Assembly: GCA_014529385.2 (NCBI GenBank)
Contig: CM043963.1
Span: 66,105,895 to 66,169,894, forward strand
DNA: 64,000 bases
Source: Adiantum capillus-veneris
Lineage: Eukaryota; Streptophyta; Polypodiopsida; Polypodiales; Pteridaceae
Reading direction: 5' to 3'
The translations under genes and the position numbers were made by a program. The notes beneath the pieces were generated by a model, which was not told where the DNA came from, did not search any database, and saw only the letters and a list, made by a program, of their open reading frames with translations. The first letter of the stretch is position 1, and each line of letters begins with the position of its first letter. This document shows, piece by piece, positions 26,264 through 38,435 of the stretch.

Positions 26264-26944
26264 GAGGGATAGTGAAGATCACCATAGGAGCAACAACGGA
26301 TGGATCAACACACCCTATCTCATGCTGCTCAAATGTAAAATACTTTCAATGTTTGGAAAGCATTTCTTCAAAGAATATTCAACCTCTTTCAAACAGTCCT
26401 CGTAACCAATCTTTAAATCCTTCAAAGAATCCTGTGTAAACTTATGCCCAATCTTGCTCGGGTCATGAAGGCTAGGTTGCAAAGCAGCTTGCTCCATCTT
26501 ATATGTATAGTACACTGGTAGAGAAAATGCAAATGGTTTCACTTTCTTTGCCACATATTTATACTTAGTCTCCACTCGTCCTTCAATGCCTTGAGCATTT
26601 TTGAAATCCTCAATGACTTTGTACATTTCTATAGACAATACCTTCACAACCTCATTTCCCATAGCAATTTGCAATCCACTAAAGAATCCAAGTCTTGCAT
26701 ACTATCCACAAATGAGCACTTCTTAGACACACCTGCAATGCATTCATAAACTTCTATCAAACCATTGGTCCTCAAACCCTTCTGTACACTATTTACATGT
26801 TTTCATTCACTCTGCTTTAAGTCCCCACACTTTGTAAAAGCAATAGATCCATAGCCTGTTAATCCTACAAAACTTGTAGAAAAAATTTCCTATGCATATA
26901 CATCATGCAAGAACTTTTCTTTTCTTGTACCACTGAAATCCGCT

Positions 26945-27351
26945 TTACAATGGTACATGGCCAAAAACCCTCATATCCCTGTAGTCCTTGAATTCTTTGT
27001 TTGTCTTTGGCAAGGGTTTCTCTCTAAGACTTTCACGGTTCCTTTCATGGTCCACACAAATAGTAATTAATTGGATAGCACGCTTCCCATCCCTGCTCCT
27101 TGTCTTAGCATAAGTTGACCCATCATTGATCACCTTTGTTTCCATATGAGTAGCAGTGATATATGGCTGCCCAAGGATAAGTTATATGTAGACATATCCC
27201 GGACAAAGAAATTTTGGTCATCTTCTATAGTCCCCCTTACTTTTGGACAAGCTCCATACATCTCCCCTGACAAATTGTTTGTTGCACAGATCATCCATCC
27301 ATGATTTATATCAATTAGCCATTTGCCCTTTTGATATAGACTCTTTGACAT
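26945..27351 (-). pseudogene. protease region fragment
   Basis: Two adjoining minus frames carry YQKGKWLIDINHGW, DDQNFFVRDMSTYNLSLG and then METKVINDGSTYAKTRSRDG. They correspond to the region after the active site in retropepsins of plant Ty3 elements. A stop splits the two parts. Confidence 0.65.
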
Positions 27352-28682
27352 GAGGTTAATCTCTGATCTATCAGTGCAATGTATGGCTCTTCTAAGTCTC
27401 CCACTTTTACCAACGTCTCAATAGTTTCTCTTGCCCAATGACTCTTCGAGTAATAACTCTTGTAAATGGTCTTGAATTCATCTTCATCATCCAAGAAATG
27501 AAACTGTTTTACTCCTCCTGTAGACTTGTAGCATCCAACAATGGTTTCATCACCTGCTTGCCATAGACTTGTACTCCGCGTGCACTTAAAGTCTTTCGTT
27601 CATCCTCTACACGATAGATGTAGTAAGAGATTGTCTCTTTCTCTTTAATATATCAATTATTTATTCATGGAACTCCTACTTTTCTATGTCAAGGACACCA
27701 CCCAAGGTAAATTCCACCTTACTATTCAAAATCCTCTCTTCAAAACAGTTTTGAGATCCATTGCTGCCTCTATATCGGATTGGAGTTTGTAGGCCGGACC
27801 CTTTGCTTTAGCTTTTGTTTCCTTCTTCTTCTTTTCTTCGGAGGCTTCTTACATAGGGACTTTAGAAAACATGCATCTATTGTGGAGAAGCTGATCTAGG
27901 AGGCACTGTGTCATTTCTTTCCTCCACTCCTCGTGGCCCTTTTTGGAGGCCTTTCATCCCTATTCTCACGTCTAAATTTTTCTTCAACAATGGCCTCATT
28001 GGCTTGATATTTAGCAATGTACCCATGCACTAACAAAGAGTCTATGTGGTCATTCCAACTTGCTTCTAGCCGAATGCAATCTCCAGTTTCATGCAAAACC
28101 ACCTTAGTCATTTTACTAGTACTTCATGGCAAATTCTATTTCGCAAGACCATAGCTCCCCAATTCCATTAGATTATTCTTCTCCAACTCTAACAACTTTT
28201 GTGAACCATAGCTTCCCAATCCCGTTAGATTATTCTTCTCCTCCATCCCATCATAATGGCATGGCTAGTAGCCACGTCCTCAACTAGCTTCTTCATCCTG
28301 CCTTCTCCAAAGTTTGTCCCCAAGAGCTTACTTGTTTCACTCAAGTGAATCTTACCATCTTTAAAGAAAACAAGCTCCTTCATCAAAGCATCTTTGAAAC
28401 TTTTGCAATCCCCTCCTTCCACGGTAAGTACTATCACACCATATGCATCTATTTACAAAGCCTTCTATGTTTTGAGGTATATGCCTTGTAGATTGACCCG
28501 ATGGTTGTCCCTTTTCTTCTAGCCTTGTAAGCTTTAACTTTAGCTTTTGAATTCCCTTGACAATATCATGTAAGATGGATTTTTCACTCTTTGGAATCAC
28601 AATAACATGCTTTATGGGACTGTTAAGAACACTTGGGGCCCAAGGAAGGTTGACTATCATTTTATCTCTTTGCCATTGTCGC

Positions 28683-29330
28683 TTAGCTCTGTCGCTTAGC
28701 TAGAAGTGATAGTGCATCTTTGACCTCATTCCAAACAGTCTCTTTAAATCTTGTCTGGCATCTTTGTCCTCCAATAGTAACTCCAGCTTCTCTTAACTCT
28801 CTTTGACTGCAATTTGTTCTACCAAGCTCTATCTTCTCTATGTTTAGGGTAGCCTTCTTAGTCCTTGACAGTTGATCATAGAGGTGTTCAAATTCCCTTA
28901 GCAGCGCGATAGGCAAAAGTCCCTCTTTTGGCCAAACTACCCACTCTAAAAAAGTTCTCTTTTTTACCCTTTTGGAGTCCTCCATGAAATTCTTTTTATT
29001 CAAGGATAATTTTAATGCTTCCCATGTTCCCCCATGATCGTTTCTAATTCCCCTTACATGGTCTCTGATCTTAGGAACCACAACTAGCTTAAAACATTGT
29101 AGCATCTTTGCTTTAGACACACGATGCAGCTCCATCCCCTTAACATACCCACAAAGATACTTTGCTACATCTTTACCATTAAAGTGGTCCAATTTATTCA
29201 CTAGTGATTGAAGCTCTTTGGTTGAGGAAAGCTCTCTCCTTTCAACAGCTTATTGTTGCTACATAAACACAACAAAGGCTTGAAACATTTGCATTGTGAC
29301 GGGATCAAACCGCACCCCTCTTGCTCTTGT
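28683..29330 (-). pseudogene. gag fragment
   Basis: The frame at 28683-29201 starts in NKLDHFNGKDVAKYLCGYVKG, the Gag N-terminal region of this lineage (usually LDRFDGRNI.KYL..Y). It continues with a charged region. The preceding frame up to 29330 contains the MEQQEQEGCGLIPSQ start in another phase. Confidence 0.6.
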
Positions 29331-31597
29331 TGTTCCATAACTTTAAATTTTTTAGTTGAGACCTTGAAAGAAGAGTTTTAACCCTCAACCTAGCCTACTT
29401 CACATCGTGTTCACCAGAAATGTGTCAAGAAGTGTGCAGTGCGTCTAGGAAAGCGTCGGGCCTTTGACTGTGAGGATTATAGCAAAATAAAGAAAGTCGT
29501 AGAAGATTTGAAGCTAGAAACATTCTAAAAATGAACAAAACTCCAACCATGAAAGCTTCACTTTGGAAAAGAACAAAGATGAACTCAAAACTCTTATGTG
29601 TGTGAAGATTAGGTGTAGCCCCGCTCCCAATTGCGCAGATGCAATGCTCTTTCGCCTTGTTAAAAACCCTAAATTGACGCTTCAATTCTTTGTCATGAGC
29701 ATTTCATGGAAGCTTTAGAACTTCATTGGAGAATCTTAAGTGGTTATTTGATGAGGGGAAACCCTAATTGGTGGCCTCACAACTTTGAACACGTGGTGGA
29801 AGCAACGCGGGACTCTACTAGCACCGTGTATTGAAATGGTTGCATGGCCTTGATTAGATGCCCAAATGAGCTCATTCTTGGCTCTATAACTTCCCTATGA
29901 GATTGAGAAACAATGGAACCATTTTGGATCTGGAATTTTGAGCCAATGTTTTACTATCTTTAGGCTATATTTTACCATTTTATGTTCATTTTTAGCCATT
30001 TTTAGCCCAAAAATGTCCCTCTTTGTTTGTAAAATGCCCAAACAAGCTAGGAAAAATACCCAAATTTGTGGAGAAATACACTTGGCTCAAATTTCATGTT
30101 GGACCTCATTTTTCCACTTGGCAAGCATTTTGGACACATCATTTATGGCCGCATATGAAACATGCTATTTTTTGCCAAGATCACCCGCATTGAACTTTCT
30201 AGGCAAAACGAGCATGCCACTTCGCAACATTTGACATTTGTAAATTCCTAACGCAAAGTAGACATGTTTTAATGTGATAAAACATACATAGTACGACAGC
30301 CTGGGCCTCTCCTGCCCGGCAAGGTATGTATATGCTTGCAATTGTGGCATCCGTTTTCGCATAAATCACACTATGTCCATTGTAGCTTCTGGACCCACAC
30401 ATCAAAAGCATTAGCAGTGGGGTATATATTTTTAGTTTCACATTATGCATGTGACATGGCATGACACTGTGCTCAAGATCTTGCTTTTATGTGTCTTTTA
30501 AAAATTTTTGCTTGCTTCCCATGCAATTGTAGGAAGTCGATGTGAGGGGTTTTGATGCATCTTTATCATGTACTCCACAATCCCTTCCATGTCCATAACC
30601 TCAATTGGAAGAGAGGGAGAGGGAGAGGGACACCTTGGTCATACTAAGAACATGGTTTCGGTGAGAGAGAGAGAGAGAGAGAGAGAGAAGACCTTTCTCT
30701 TGTGATTGGTTGGGCAGTCCCCCAGATCTTTTAGAGAGATAAATAGTCTCCCAAATCTCTCAGAGAGCTCAAGAGTCAACCAGATTTCACAACAAAGTAT
30801 ACGGCCATGGCAAGCCTAGAAAAAGGGTTTTGTTATTTTGTGTTTAAATCTTTTCCTAGTCATTAAAAAAAATATGAACCCTCTATGGGCCCTTTGGGAT
30901 TAAGGTTTATTAGAGGCCAGCCAATGAGAAGAGGGTGGTGGACAGACTCTATGCCCTCAAAAATGTAGGGGGACAAAGTAGTCTTACACTTCTTAATGGG
31001 CTCTTACCTAGTGAGAAGGGGGCGGGTCCTGGGGGGGGAATGGGCCATATGGAACCTCCAACTTCCCTCCTTTTTTATCCGGTTATGAAAAAATCCCAAA
31101 ATTTTGAAATTTTTCAAAATTTTCAAAACTCAAATCTTATCTTCTTAAAACCCCCCTAAATCTATTTTATGGTCAAAAAAGCATTTTTTGACCTCAAAAA
31201 ATCAAAACGTACACACAAAGACCCTAAAATTTAATTTTAAAAAAAACATTTAAAAAATATTTTTTTTACTATCCAACACCCCCCAAAAGTAGTCCTTAGG
31301 CAAAAAGTGATTTTCTCTCTCTAGAACCCCTTTTCCAACCCCTCCTTGGTTACAACCATCACACTCATCCTCTACTCCAACACTCTCTCTTTCTACACCA
31401 TCTCCATTGTTGCAGCAAGGAAGCTCCTCTCTTCTCCCCTACCACCTTCCATTGCCACAACAAGCAAGGGTTATCCACCTTCTCCTCCCATTGCCACACC
31501 AAGCAAGGGTTAACCACCTTCTGCTATCACTTTATCCCACCTACATTGTAGCAACAAGCAAGGTCCTGCTCCTCCTCCTAATTTTCTTTCTTCAACC
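29331..31597. other. no gene seen; GA tract and promoter-like DNA
   Basis: AT-rich sequence with a (GA)n tract at 30662-30688 and homopolymer A/T runs near 31200-31270. The last 200 bp (31400-31590) contain a short duplicated phrase (CACAACAAGCAAGGGTT and CACACCAAGCAAGGGTT) and lead into locus B, so they may be its old 5' UTR. Confidence 0.5.
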
Positions 31598-32494
31598 ATG
31601 GCCAACTCTACTTCGCAAAGGCGGCCAACGGATGAGGTCACAGCACTTGCATGCCACAACACTAGAGGTATAGATGATGAGTGGGTTCCACAAGAGATCA
31701 CCAAAGGTGCTTGGGTATACATGAAACCATCTGATATTGGCCCTCGTCGTGTGCGGAATCGTGCAAACTTGGATCATCATTGGAAAGGAAAGCTCCTTGG
31801 CTTCAAGAACCGCAAAGACAAGGGGACCATAGCCGTTGTGCAACATGTTTTCTCAATGTCAAGCATGCATTTGCAACAACCACCTCGATTTCCTACACAT
31901 TGTAAGTACATGTTTTGAGAATACAAAGCTGGGTGTGAAATCACAGTGTAATGTTATTATGGATTCATACTTAAGATTTTCCATGCATTTATAGTCATAT
32001 TTCCATCCATGTTGGTGAAGGAGCAGCCACTACATAGTCTCTCCGGCACATTCAATGCTATACATGCGGATATTGGAGCAACAATGTTCGCACATCTTTG
32101 CCCAACCAAACTGGTTCAAAGAACGATTTTGTTCTATTCTCGTTCCTATATTGTGCCTACTTTTACACAAGAGTTTGGAATGCTTGAACCCATCAAAGTA
32201 ACTTCCTTATTAATTATGGAGTGGCCGGTGTCAAATTTGTGGTTGGTAGCATCTTTCAAGAAAAAGATGCTCATAGATGTCCAAAACTCTTTGAAATACT
32301 CTAAAGCTTCTAGGTCTGTGGACTTGAGTTGGTGTTTTCCTATTCATTGTTTTGTGCACATTTTTAAAGAGTTTGGATTTGTGGAGACTACCACAATGCT
32401 TGTATGTAAAGATGTAAAGATGTGCATTATGAGGAAAAGAAGAGGACTGGGGTATTGTGGAGGGCATGCACAATGGAGACCGGTACCGTTGTAA
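31598..32494 (+). pseudogene. copy B of the 56311-57731 gene family (truncated)
   Basis: Exon 1 (31598-31901) encodes KGAWVYMKP..., HHWKGKLLGFKNRKDKG and VVQHVF, matching the intact gene's KGSWVLMQP, WKARVLDFK and LVQHVF. A donor GTAAGT follows in phase 1, as in the 56-kb gene. An acceptor at 31994 joins in frame to FIFPSMLVKEQPL..., which aligns without gaps to YVYPSSYEQWEPV..., and then to AIHADIG (HAHIG in the intact copy). A later block, ETTTMLVCKDV, matches KTMFMCKSF. The frame stops at 32494, about 145 codons early, with further decayed similarity to about 32930. It is probably non-functional, but exon 1 and its splice sites are intact. Confidence 0.7.
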
Positions 32495-33174
32495 GGTTGG
32501 AGCTTCAGGTATTGGAATGCGCTATTTGAAATCCTACAACTCCTTGTATATACGATTTCACTATGATCGTTGGATGTGTAAGCTTGGAGCGTGGACTCCC
32601 TTATAGAGCGTAGACGGTGCTATTGCAAGCTTTGACATTGTAGTAATGATGCCCAAAGATGCTTTGGAGGCAGTCCAAGTGAACAAGCATTGGACTCTTA
32701 GTAATGTGCAAGAACATTTGGTTATTATCGATTTTGAGGCCCTTCAACAAGCACAATTTTGTTTACAAGGTCACAAGGTGAGGATTCTTCCACCACATTT
32801 TCCATACATCATAGTTTGTCGATCATTGGATGCTTATTGTAATGAATGTCCGCAGATTGGGAAGAGAATGGAAGACAAATTGAAGGTCGATAAGGACTGG
32901 GGGATGGATGAAACTATGCTATCGCTCTTATAACTTTGTAACTCTTGCAATTTTGAAAACGATTCCCGATGTAATCAACATGATTTGCTTCATCATGTCT
33001 TTGATTATAATTTTTTGCATTGAGATGAGAGATCATTTTTTGGTGAAAGTGCCTTTTTTTTTAAAGTCTTTAAAAAAGGGACCATTGTAAAAGGGGGACC
33101 GCATAACTCATTCACTATTTTCACTCTTGCAACTCTTGAGCTCCTCCACTCTCTATCTACACTCTAGGCTAGAC

Positions 33175-34552
33175 ATGGACGCTTCCACAACCTCTGCATC
33201 TGCACCCACATCCACCCCTTTGTCACGCTTCATCCTCTTCCTTCAGGACACTAAATACAAAGGGAAGTTGGACCTCCACACCTTTTTTACTCGTCTCCCT
33301 GACCTTGACACCACAATTGCCCTTCACATGGATGCATTTTCCAAGATTTTGTGTTCATGGAGGAGCACATCATAAAATATTCCGTAATTATCTTCCCACA
33401 TGCAGGGATCTGGGTGCCTTGTGATCTTTTGCGCTACATACACAAAGGTAATCGCCCATTCTCCAATCAATTGCAACGATTCCAAGAAATTTCCACTGAT
33501 GCAGGCCATTTCTTGGATGAGCAAGTCCCAAGGGTGTCAGCACTCAAGAAGCGCAAGTTGGGGGTGGAGTACCTTTCTCGGATAGCAACATCTATCTTCT
33601 TGGTGAGCGAGGAACCTGATTTTGAGGAGCTTTGCTTACCACACCTTCAGGTTGGGTCCTTTATCAAGGACACCAAGGAGCAGGAGGTTATCCCCATGAA
33701 CCTTGCAGTGAAAGGAAAGACACATCAGCTCGAGTACCCCAGGGGGCTCGAGGAAGTGGTTGAGAAATCCATCATTGTGGCTGGCCCTAGTGACACTCTA
33801 GTGCCACTAACATTGACGGATGTGGCTATCCCAGAGGAAGAAATTAGCCGCTTCTTCTCAGTGGTAGTGGATGGGGAGGAGTATGTGTTTATGCATGATG
33901 TGGAGAAAGCATTTGGCATGCGCATGGCTGAATGCTTGAGCGTGTTATGCAACAGCACCAAATGTCACTTAGACAATATGCCAGATGCCGTAGAAAGCAA
34001 GATCTTGCCACTTGGGGACTCTATTGCTGACACTATTGTAGTTGTATGTACGGAGGTCCCGGCAGCAGAGCAGTTGCACGTGGCTGAGAAAGAATTACAA
34101 GCCACGCAAGCCAAGGTTGAGGCCGCTAGGATGCCTATGCCACTATACAACCCCCCATCTGATGATCCAAAGCTCATAGTTGCGGTGCATGGGAGCATTG
34201 ACTTGGATGCGAAGGGAAACAGGGAGGAGGATGACAAGAAGCAGGAGCTAAACTCTATCCTAATTTTCATGTTATTATTTTATCCTATATTGTCATTTTT
34301 CTCATCTTCATTGGTTTATGACAGGACATCGTGGAGGTTGATGATTTTGCTGCAAGGACGGGTGGCAAGCGGACGGGCTTTGGACCTCAGTCTTCTTTTG
34401 TGCATTACCTAGGACAACTCCCCCCTAGCGATGTGGCCATTATCCATAATGAATCTACTCCCCAAGCCCATTTTATGACTTGTTCGTTGAAATCTTTGAG
34501 CAAGTTTTTGTGTTTAAGCACCATTGCTCAAACTGTGTATCTTGTGTTCTAG
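33175..34552 (+). pseudogene. copy B of the 62053-64000 gene family (frameshifted)
   Basis: All three plus frames contribute in turn. They give first DLHTFFTRLPDLDTTIALH (33175-33372), then HHKIFRNYLPTCRD (about 33365-33405), then a long frame to 34260 with VVVDGEEYVFMHDVEKAF. These align in order with [31 protein letters not shown] and [16 protein letters not shown] of the gene at 62053-64000. A CAG acceptor at about 34323 opens a last exon (DIVEVDDFAARTGGKRTGFGP). The frame changes imply at least two indels or unrecognised introns. It lies directly downstream of copy B of the other family, in the same order as at locus A. Confidence 0.65.
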
Positions 34553-34980
34553 TGCGTAGATCCCTTGTATGCACACCATTTGGCACTGGCTTCTGTGGTA
34601 AAGTGCTTGGGATACATGCTTCCATTGGCTCAATTGACCCAAAGGCCATAGCATAGTCCCTCTTGAATGGGGAGTTGCCTTACGCGCAAGATAGGCGCCA
34701 AGAAATGGTCAAGAAAATTATGAACTCCTCTAATATATGATGTAAAATCACCTTTTTGGAAGTAATAAAAAATATTATGAATTGTCTCTCTATCTTGTAC
34801 ATTCTTCTAAATGTGATTTCTCAATCTTAAAAATTATTGTAATTGGTGATATGTTTCAATAAACTGTCTTTTTTGCTTGAAGTAACAACACAATGGAAGT
34901 TGGATGCACATGATACTTCTTTCAACTTAGCTTAATTCTGGGGAAAGTATAAAATAGATCTGAGTAAAAAGAAGTGGTTT

Positions 34981-35255
34981 CTCTAAAATAATGATGCAAA
35001 ACCAATTGCTTTCAATTAATTTACGTTTTTAAAGTATCCTTGGGGGGGGGGGGGGGGGGGTAGAAAAGCCTACCAGGTGCCAAAAAAAGGGTGGCCACAA
35101 GGGCGTGCAAATGGCTCATCCATCAGTTTTGGATGGCCAATTTGCGCGCCCTTGTGGCCACCCTTTTTTTGCACCTGGTAGGCTTCTCTTCCCCCCAGGA
35201 TACTTTAAACATATAAATTAACTGAAAGAAATTTTTTTTGCATCATTACTTTAGA
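34981..35255. repeat. hairpin MITE-like fold-back, copy 1
   Basis: A near-complete inverted repeat runs from TAATGATGCAAAACC... on the left to its reverse complement ...GCATCATTACTTTA on the right. The inner arms are CCAAAAAAAGGGTGGCCACA and its complement. A (G)19 run (35042-35060) sits in the left arm. The loop is a few tens of bases around 35130. Confidence 0.8.
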
Positions 35256-35376
35256 TGGAGCATTGTGGCCACCCTTTTTTTGGCATATGGAGCATATAGT
35301 TGTACTCAAGGGACACTAGAAAAGGTGAAATCAACTCTGAATTTAAGTTTTCAAGCAGACTATCACCTGCTTCAGC

Positions 35377-35980
35377 TCTACCTAATACATCCCTGCACCA
35401 AAAGGCCCAATTACATTGGACATTTGAAAAATCTAATTTAATGTTGCATAGACACTTGGTTTCAAAATATGTTAACTTTTTTTATATCCTATGGCGTAAA
35501 CAAAGCTTGAAATTGCCAAAAAAAGGGTGGCCACAAGTCTCCATCTAAAGTAATGATGCAAAACCAATTTCTTTTAGTTAATTTATGTTTTTTAAGTATC
35601 CTGGGGGTAGAGAAGCCTACCGGGTGCCAAAAAAAGGGTGGCCACAAGGACACGCAAATTGGCCATCCAAAATTGATGGATGGGCCATTTGTGCGCCCTT
35701 GTGGCCACCCTTTTTTTGGAACTTGGTAGGCTTCTCTACCCCCCAGGATACTTTAAAAACATAAATTAACTGAAAGAAATTGGTTTTGCATCATTACTTT
35801 AGAGAAACCACTTATTTTCGATCACTACCTAATACATCCCTGCACCAAAAGACCCAATTACATTGGACATTTGGAAAACCTAATTTAATGTTGCATAGAC
35901 ACCTGGTTTCACAATATGTTAACGTTTTTGATATCCTATGGGGTAAAAAAATCTTGAAATTGCAAAACAAAGGGTGGCCA
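35377..35980 (+). repeat. direct duplication flanking the second fold-back
   Basis: The block starting CTACCTAATACATCCCTGCA occurs at 35377 and again at about 35825. Each copy runs about 155 bp, to AAAGGGTGGCCACAAG, and is mostly identical. Together with the fold-backs this makes a nested direct/inverted structure. Confidence 0.75.
35544..35806. repeat. hairpin MITE-like fold-back, copy 2
   Basis: It has the same arms as copy 1 (34981-35255), from TCTAAAGTAATGATGCAAAA to its complement, with GGTGGCCAC in the inner stem. The outer flank AGAAACCACTTA is complementary to the left flank of copy 1 (AGTGGTTTCT), so the two copies together form a larger fold-back. Confidence 0.8.
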
Positions 35981-36488
35981 CAAGGGCCACTCATGGATAA
36001 TAGACACAATAGACACAATTGTTGATCATATTGTCATTGCAAAGTCATGTCATTACAAAGATAAGGGTGTACAATACAAAAAGCGGGGTAATGTCGGTTA
36101 AAACTCGAAGTCTCGGTGCAATCGATGTAAGATGAATATTGTTTGGATGTATTGTCACTCACTTTGCATTAATGGTGCGAGTTCTACCAAACATCGAGCG
36201 AACTTATCCGAGCAAGCTCAAAACTGAGCAAAGTTATTAAGTGATTTGACAGAGAGAGAGAGATTTCTTTGAAACCAAATAGTAAATGTCAACACCATTG
36301 CTAGCAAAAACATAGTTTTTGGAAACTTAGAAATACTTAATGTGGAAAGTTCTAGAATTTTATGGACCATGTTTTGAAGTTAGGTCACCATTATACAAAT
36401 CTAGTGATCGACTTTACTATTAGTATGAGTACCAGCAAGTGCAAGGCATCTTCACAAGTGTGCTATGTGTGAAAGAAGACGCAAATTT

Positions 36489-38077
36489 TGTAACATTTAA
36501 TGGCCTAAAATCTTTTGTGTAGCGGAATTTAGCATGAACATAGTGGGCATTTCATTAGAGTTGATTCCTAATGAGAATTACAAGAGTGCTTGGGTGGAGA
36601 GAGCAACAAAAAGCATAACACCTAGTTAGATAGCATCGACAATACTTTCAAAAGAGAGAGCAATTAAGCTATTGACAACAGTTGAGGACCGGATTTGCAT
36701 GGAGCCGGTCCCCCCTCCAAAAGGCTTTGTATTATGGTTTCTCTCATCAAGAGAGACATTGTACAATACAATTCTTTGTGTTCCTTCAAGACTAGCTAGT
36801 GCAATGAAGATGGAAGCTTCATACACCAAGCAAAACACTTAATCAAACACAACTTGAATTATCCCCGTTCTCAGACCCAAGACCTCACACACCTTCGAAG
36901 ATGGTGAGAGCTAGCAGGGTATGAGAGTAGATTGAGAGGAAAAAGAAGTATCTTACGAGAAAGAAGTACATCTCCTCACATAATCACTCATATTAGCATA
37001 GCTTAGCTTAGTAATTAGCTTGGTAGAGAAGATGAGCATGCATTGAAGCTTGGCTCTTGGTTGGATTTGCATCCACATGCCAAGAGAGTGTTGATGTAGG
37101 CTTCTATCTCACAAGCTTGGAGTAGGTGATGAGCTCTCCATTAAAGCTTGGGAGGAGATAGAGTATTTTCCCTTCACACATGGTCAAGTGTGAGAGTGTG
37201 TGTGTCAATGCCAAGCAAAAATCACCCCCCCCCTCTCTTGGGCGAGCCCTAGCTGCTAAATAAGTCTGGCTTTTGCCTCATTGGACCTCCCCAGGTCAAG
37301 CCAATAGGGATTAAGCAGCATAAGTGATAGCCTTCTGACATGTGTCCCCCTTTCCCCTTTTGTGAGAGCTTTAGGTAATTAAATAATTAAACTAAACTCT
37401 CATTGGACCCCTTTGCCTCCTGGCCAATAGGAATCAGGCAAGCCATGGGGCTCCTGAATGCTCATTGGACCCCTTGGGAGACTGCCCAATAGTCTTCTAG
37501 GACACTTAATTCTTATTGGTTTCTTTTATTAAATGTTTTTAAATTAATTAAACTAGATTTAATCTAGCTTAATTCTCATTGGTCCACTTCAAGGGTCTTC
37601 CAATAGGAATTGGGCACACCTTGTGGGCATCTGGCCTAGGGAGCTGACATGTGTCCCTCATTCCCTTTGTGTAAAGGGAGCCTGTGTGTGTGTGTGTGGC
37701 TTTCTCTCTCATCCCCTAGCTTTGGGGCTCGCTCCCTCCCATGTAGGGATATGCAAAGACTTTTAGGGCACACACTAAGCATCCAATTTTCCCTAGGGTT
37801 GACCTTTGGACACAACCTTTGAATTTTGGAACCTTAGCATTTTGGAAGTCTTAATGGGCTGAACCTTAGGGTCTTTTTGGCCCATTGTTTCACATGGCTC
37901 TTTTGCAGATGGCCCCCCCTTTGGATCCCTATTTTCCCTCCTTTGGATCCCTACTGTGGCCGGTCTGCTAACTTAACCAATATTCTAGCTTTTTCTCCCT
38001 TGGCACTTCCCCACATTAAATGATCAGTTTAATATGAGAAAATCATTTAGGAGAATTAGATATTGATTATTATGACA
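36489..38077 (-). repeat. 3' LTR (left end) of the chromovirus
   Basis: Nearly identical to 43801-45390. It contains four ATTGG...CCAAT inverted pairs (37280-37611) and a short GT microsatellite (37683-37698). Confidence 0.95.
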
Positions 38078-38090
38078 TTACCTCTCTCTT
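38078..38090 (-). promoter_or_regulatory. polypurine tract
   Basis: The minus-strand sequence AAGAGAGAGGTAA lies immediately upstream of the 3' LTR, where plus-strand DNA priming takes place. Confidence 0.75.
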
Positions 38091-38435
38091 GAAATCATAG
38101 TCGTCCTCGACTATGGTGTAGAGAAGATAAAGCATATGCATGAGTCCTTTTCTTAGCGGGTAGAGGATCCCTATGTTACCCTACGACATCATTCCATAAT
38201 GGATGACTAGTCCATTTGGCGCTTGAGAGCCTGAGGCTGCCGCAAGCATGTCTGCACATTAGTCCTATTAGTCTTCCATAGTAGAGTGACAAGCTCTACT
38301 TGGTGTTCGGGAGACGTCGTCTCCGCAAACTTGATCTAAGCATGCATACTACTTTATTTTTGTGCACAAATAAAGAAAAAGAGAGTCTTATAAGACAAAA
38401 AAAATTTGTTCATTTTTAACATTTTGTACATTTGC

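Larger units (their letters stand above)
23598..29330 (-). mobile_element. decayed Ty3/gypsy retrotransposon internal region
   Basis: Read from right to left, short minus-strand frames appear in the order gag, protease, reverse transcriptase, RNase H region, integrase, which is the Ty3 order. Examples are a protease C-terminal part (KGKWLIDINHGW near 27310 and METKVINDGSTYAKTRS near 27140), an RT thumb (KFLGHIISVNGIKTDPEKV near 26000), and an integrase C-terminal part (LPIEVEILDLRLMLK near 24070 and QLADLDGTPH near 23740). Many frameshifts and stops separate them, and no LTRs were recognised. It is much older than the element at 36489-45390 and belongs to a different lineage. Confidence 0.8.

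Noticed and set aside
36626-36838. 70-codon frame repeated at 43938-44150
   Set aside because: It is duplicated only because it lies in both LTRs. It has no known motif and no start context.
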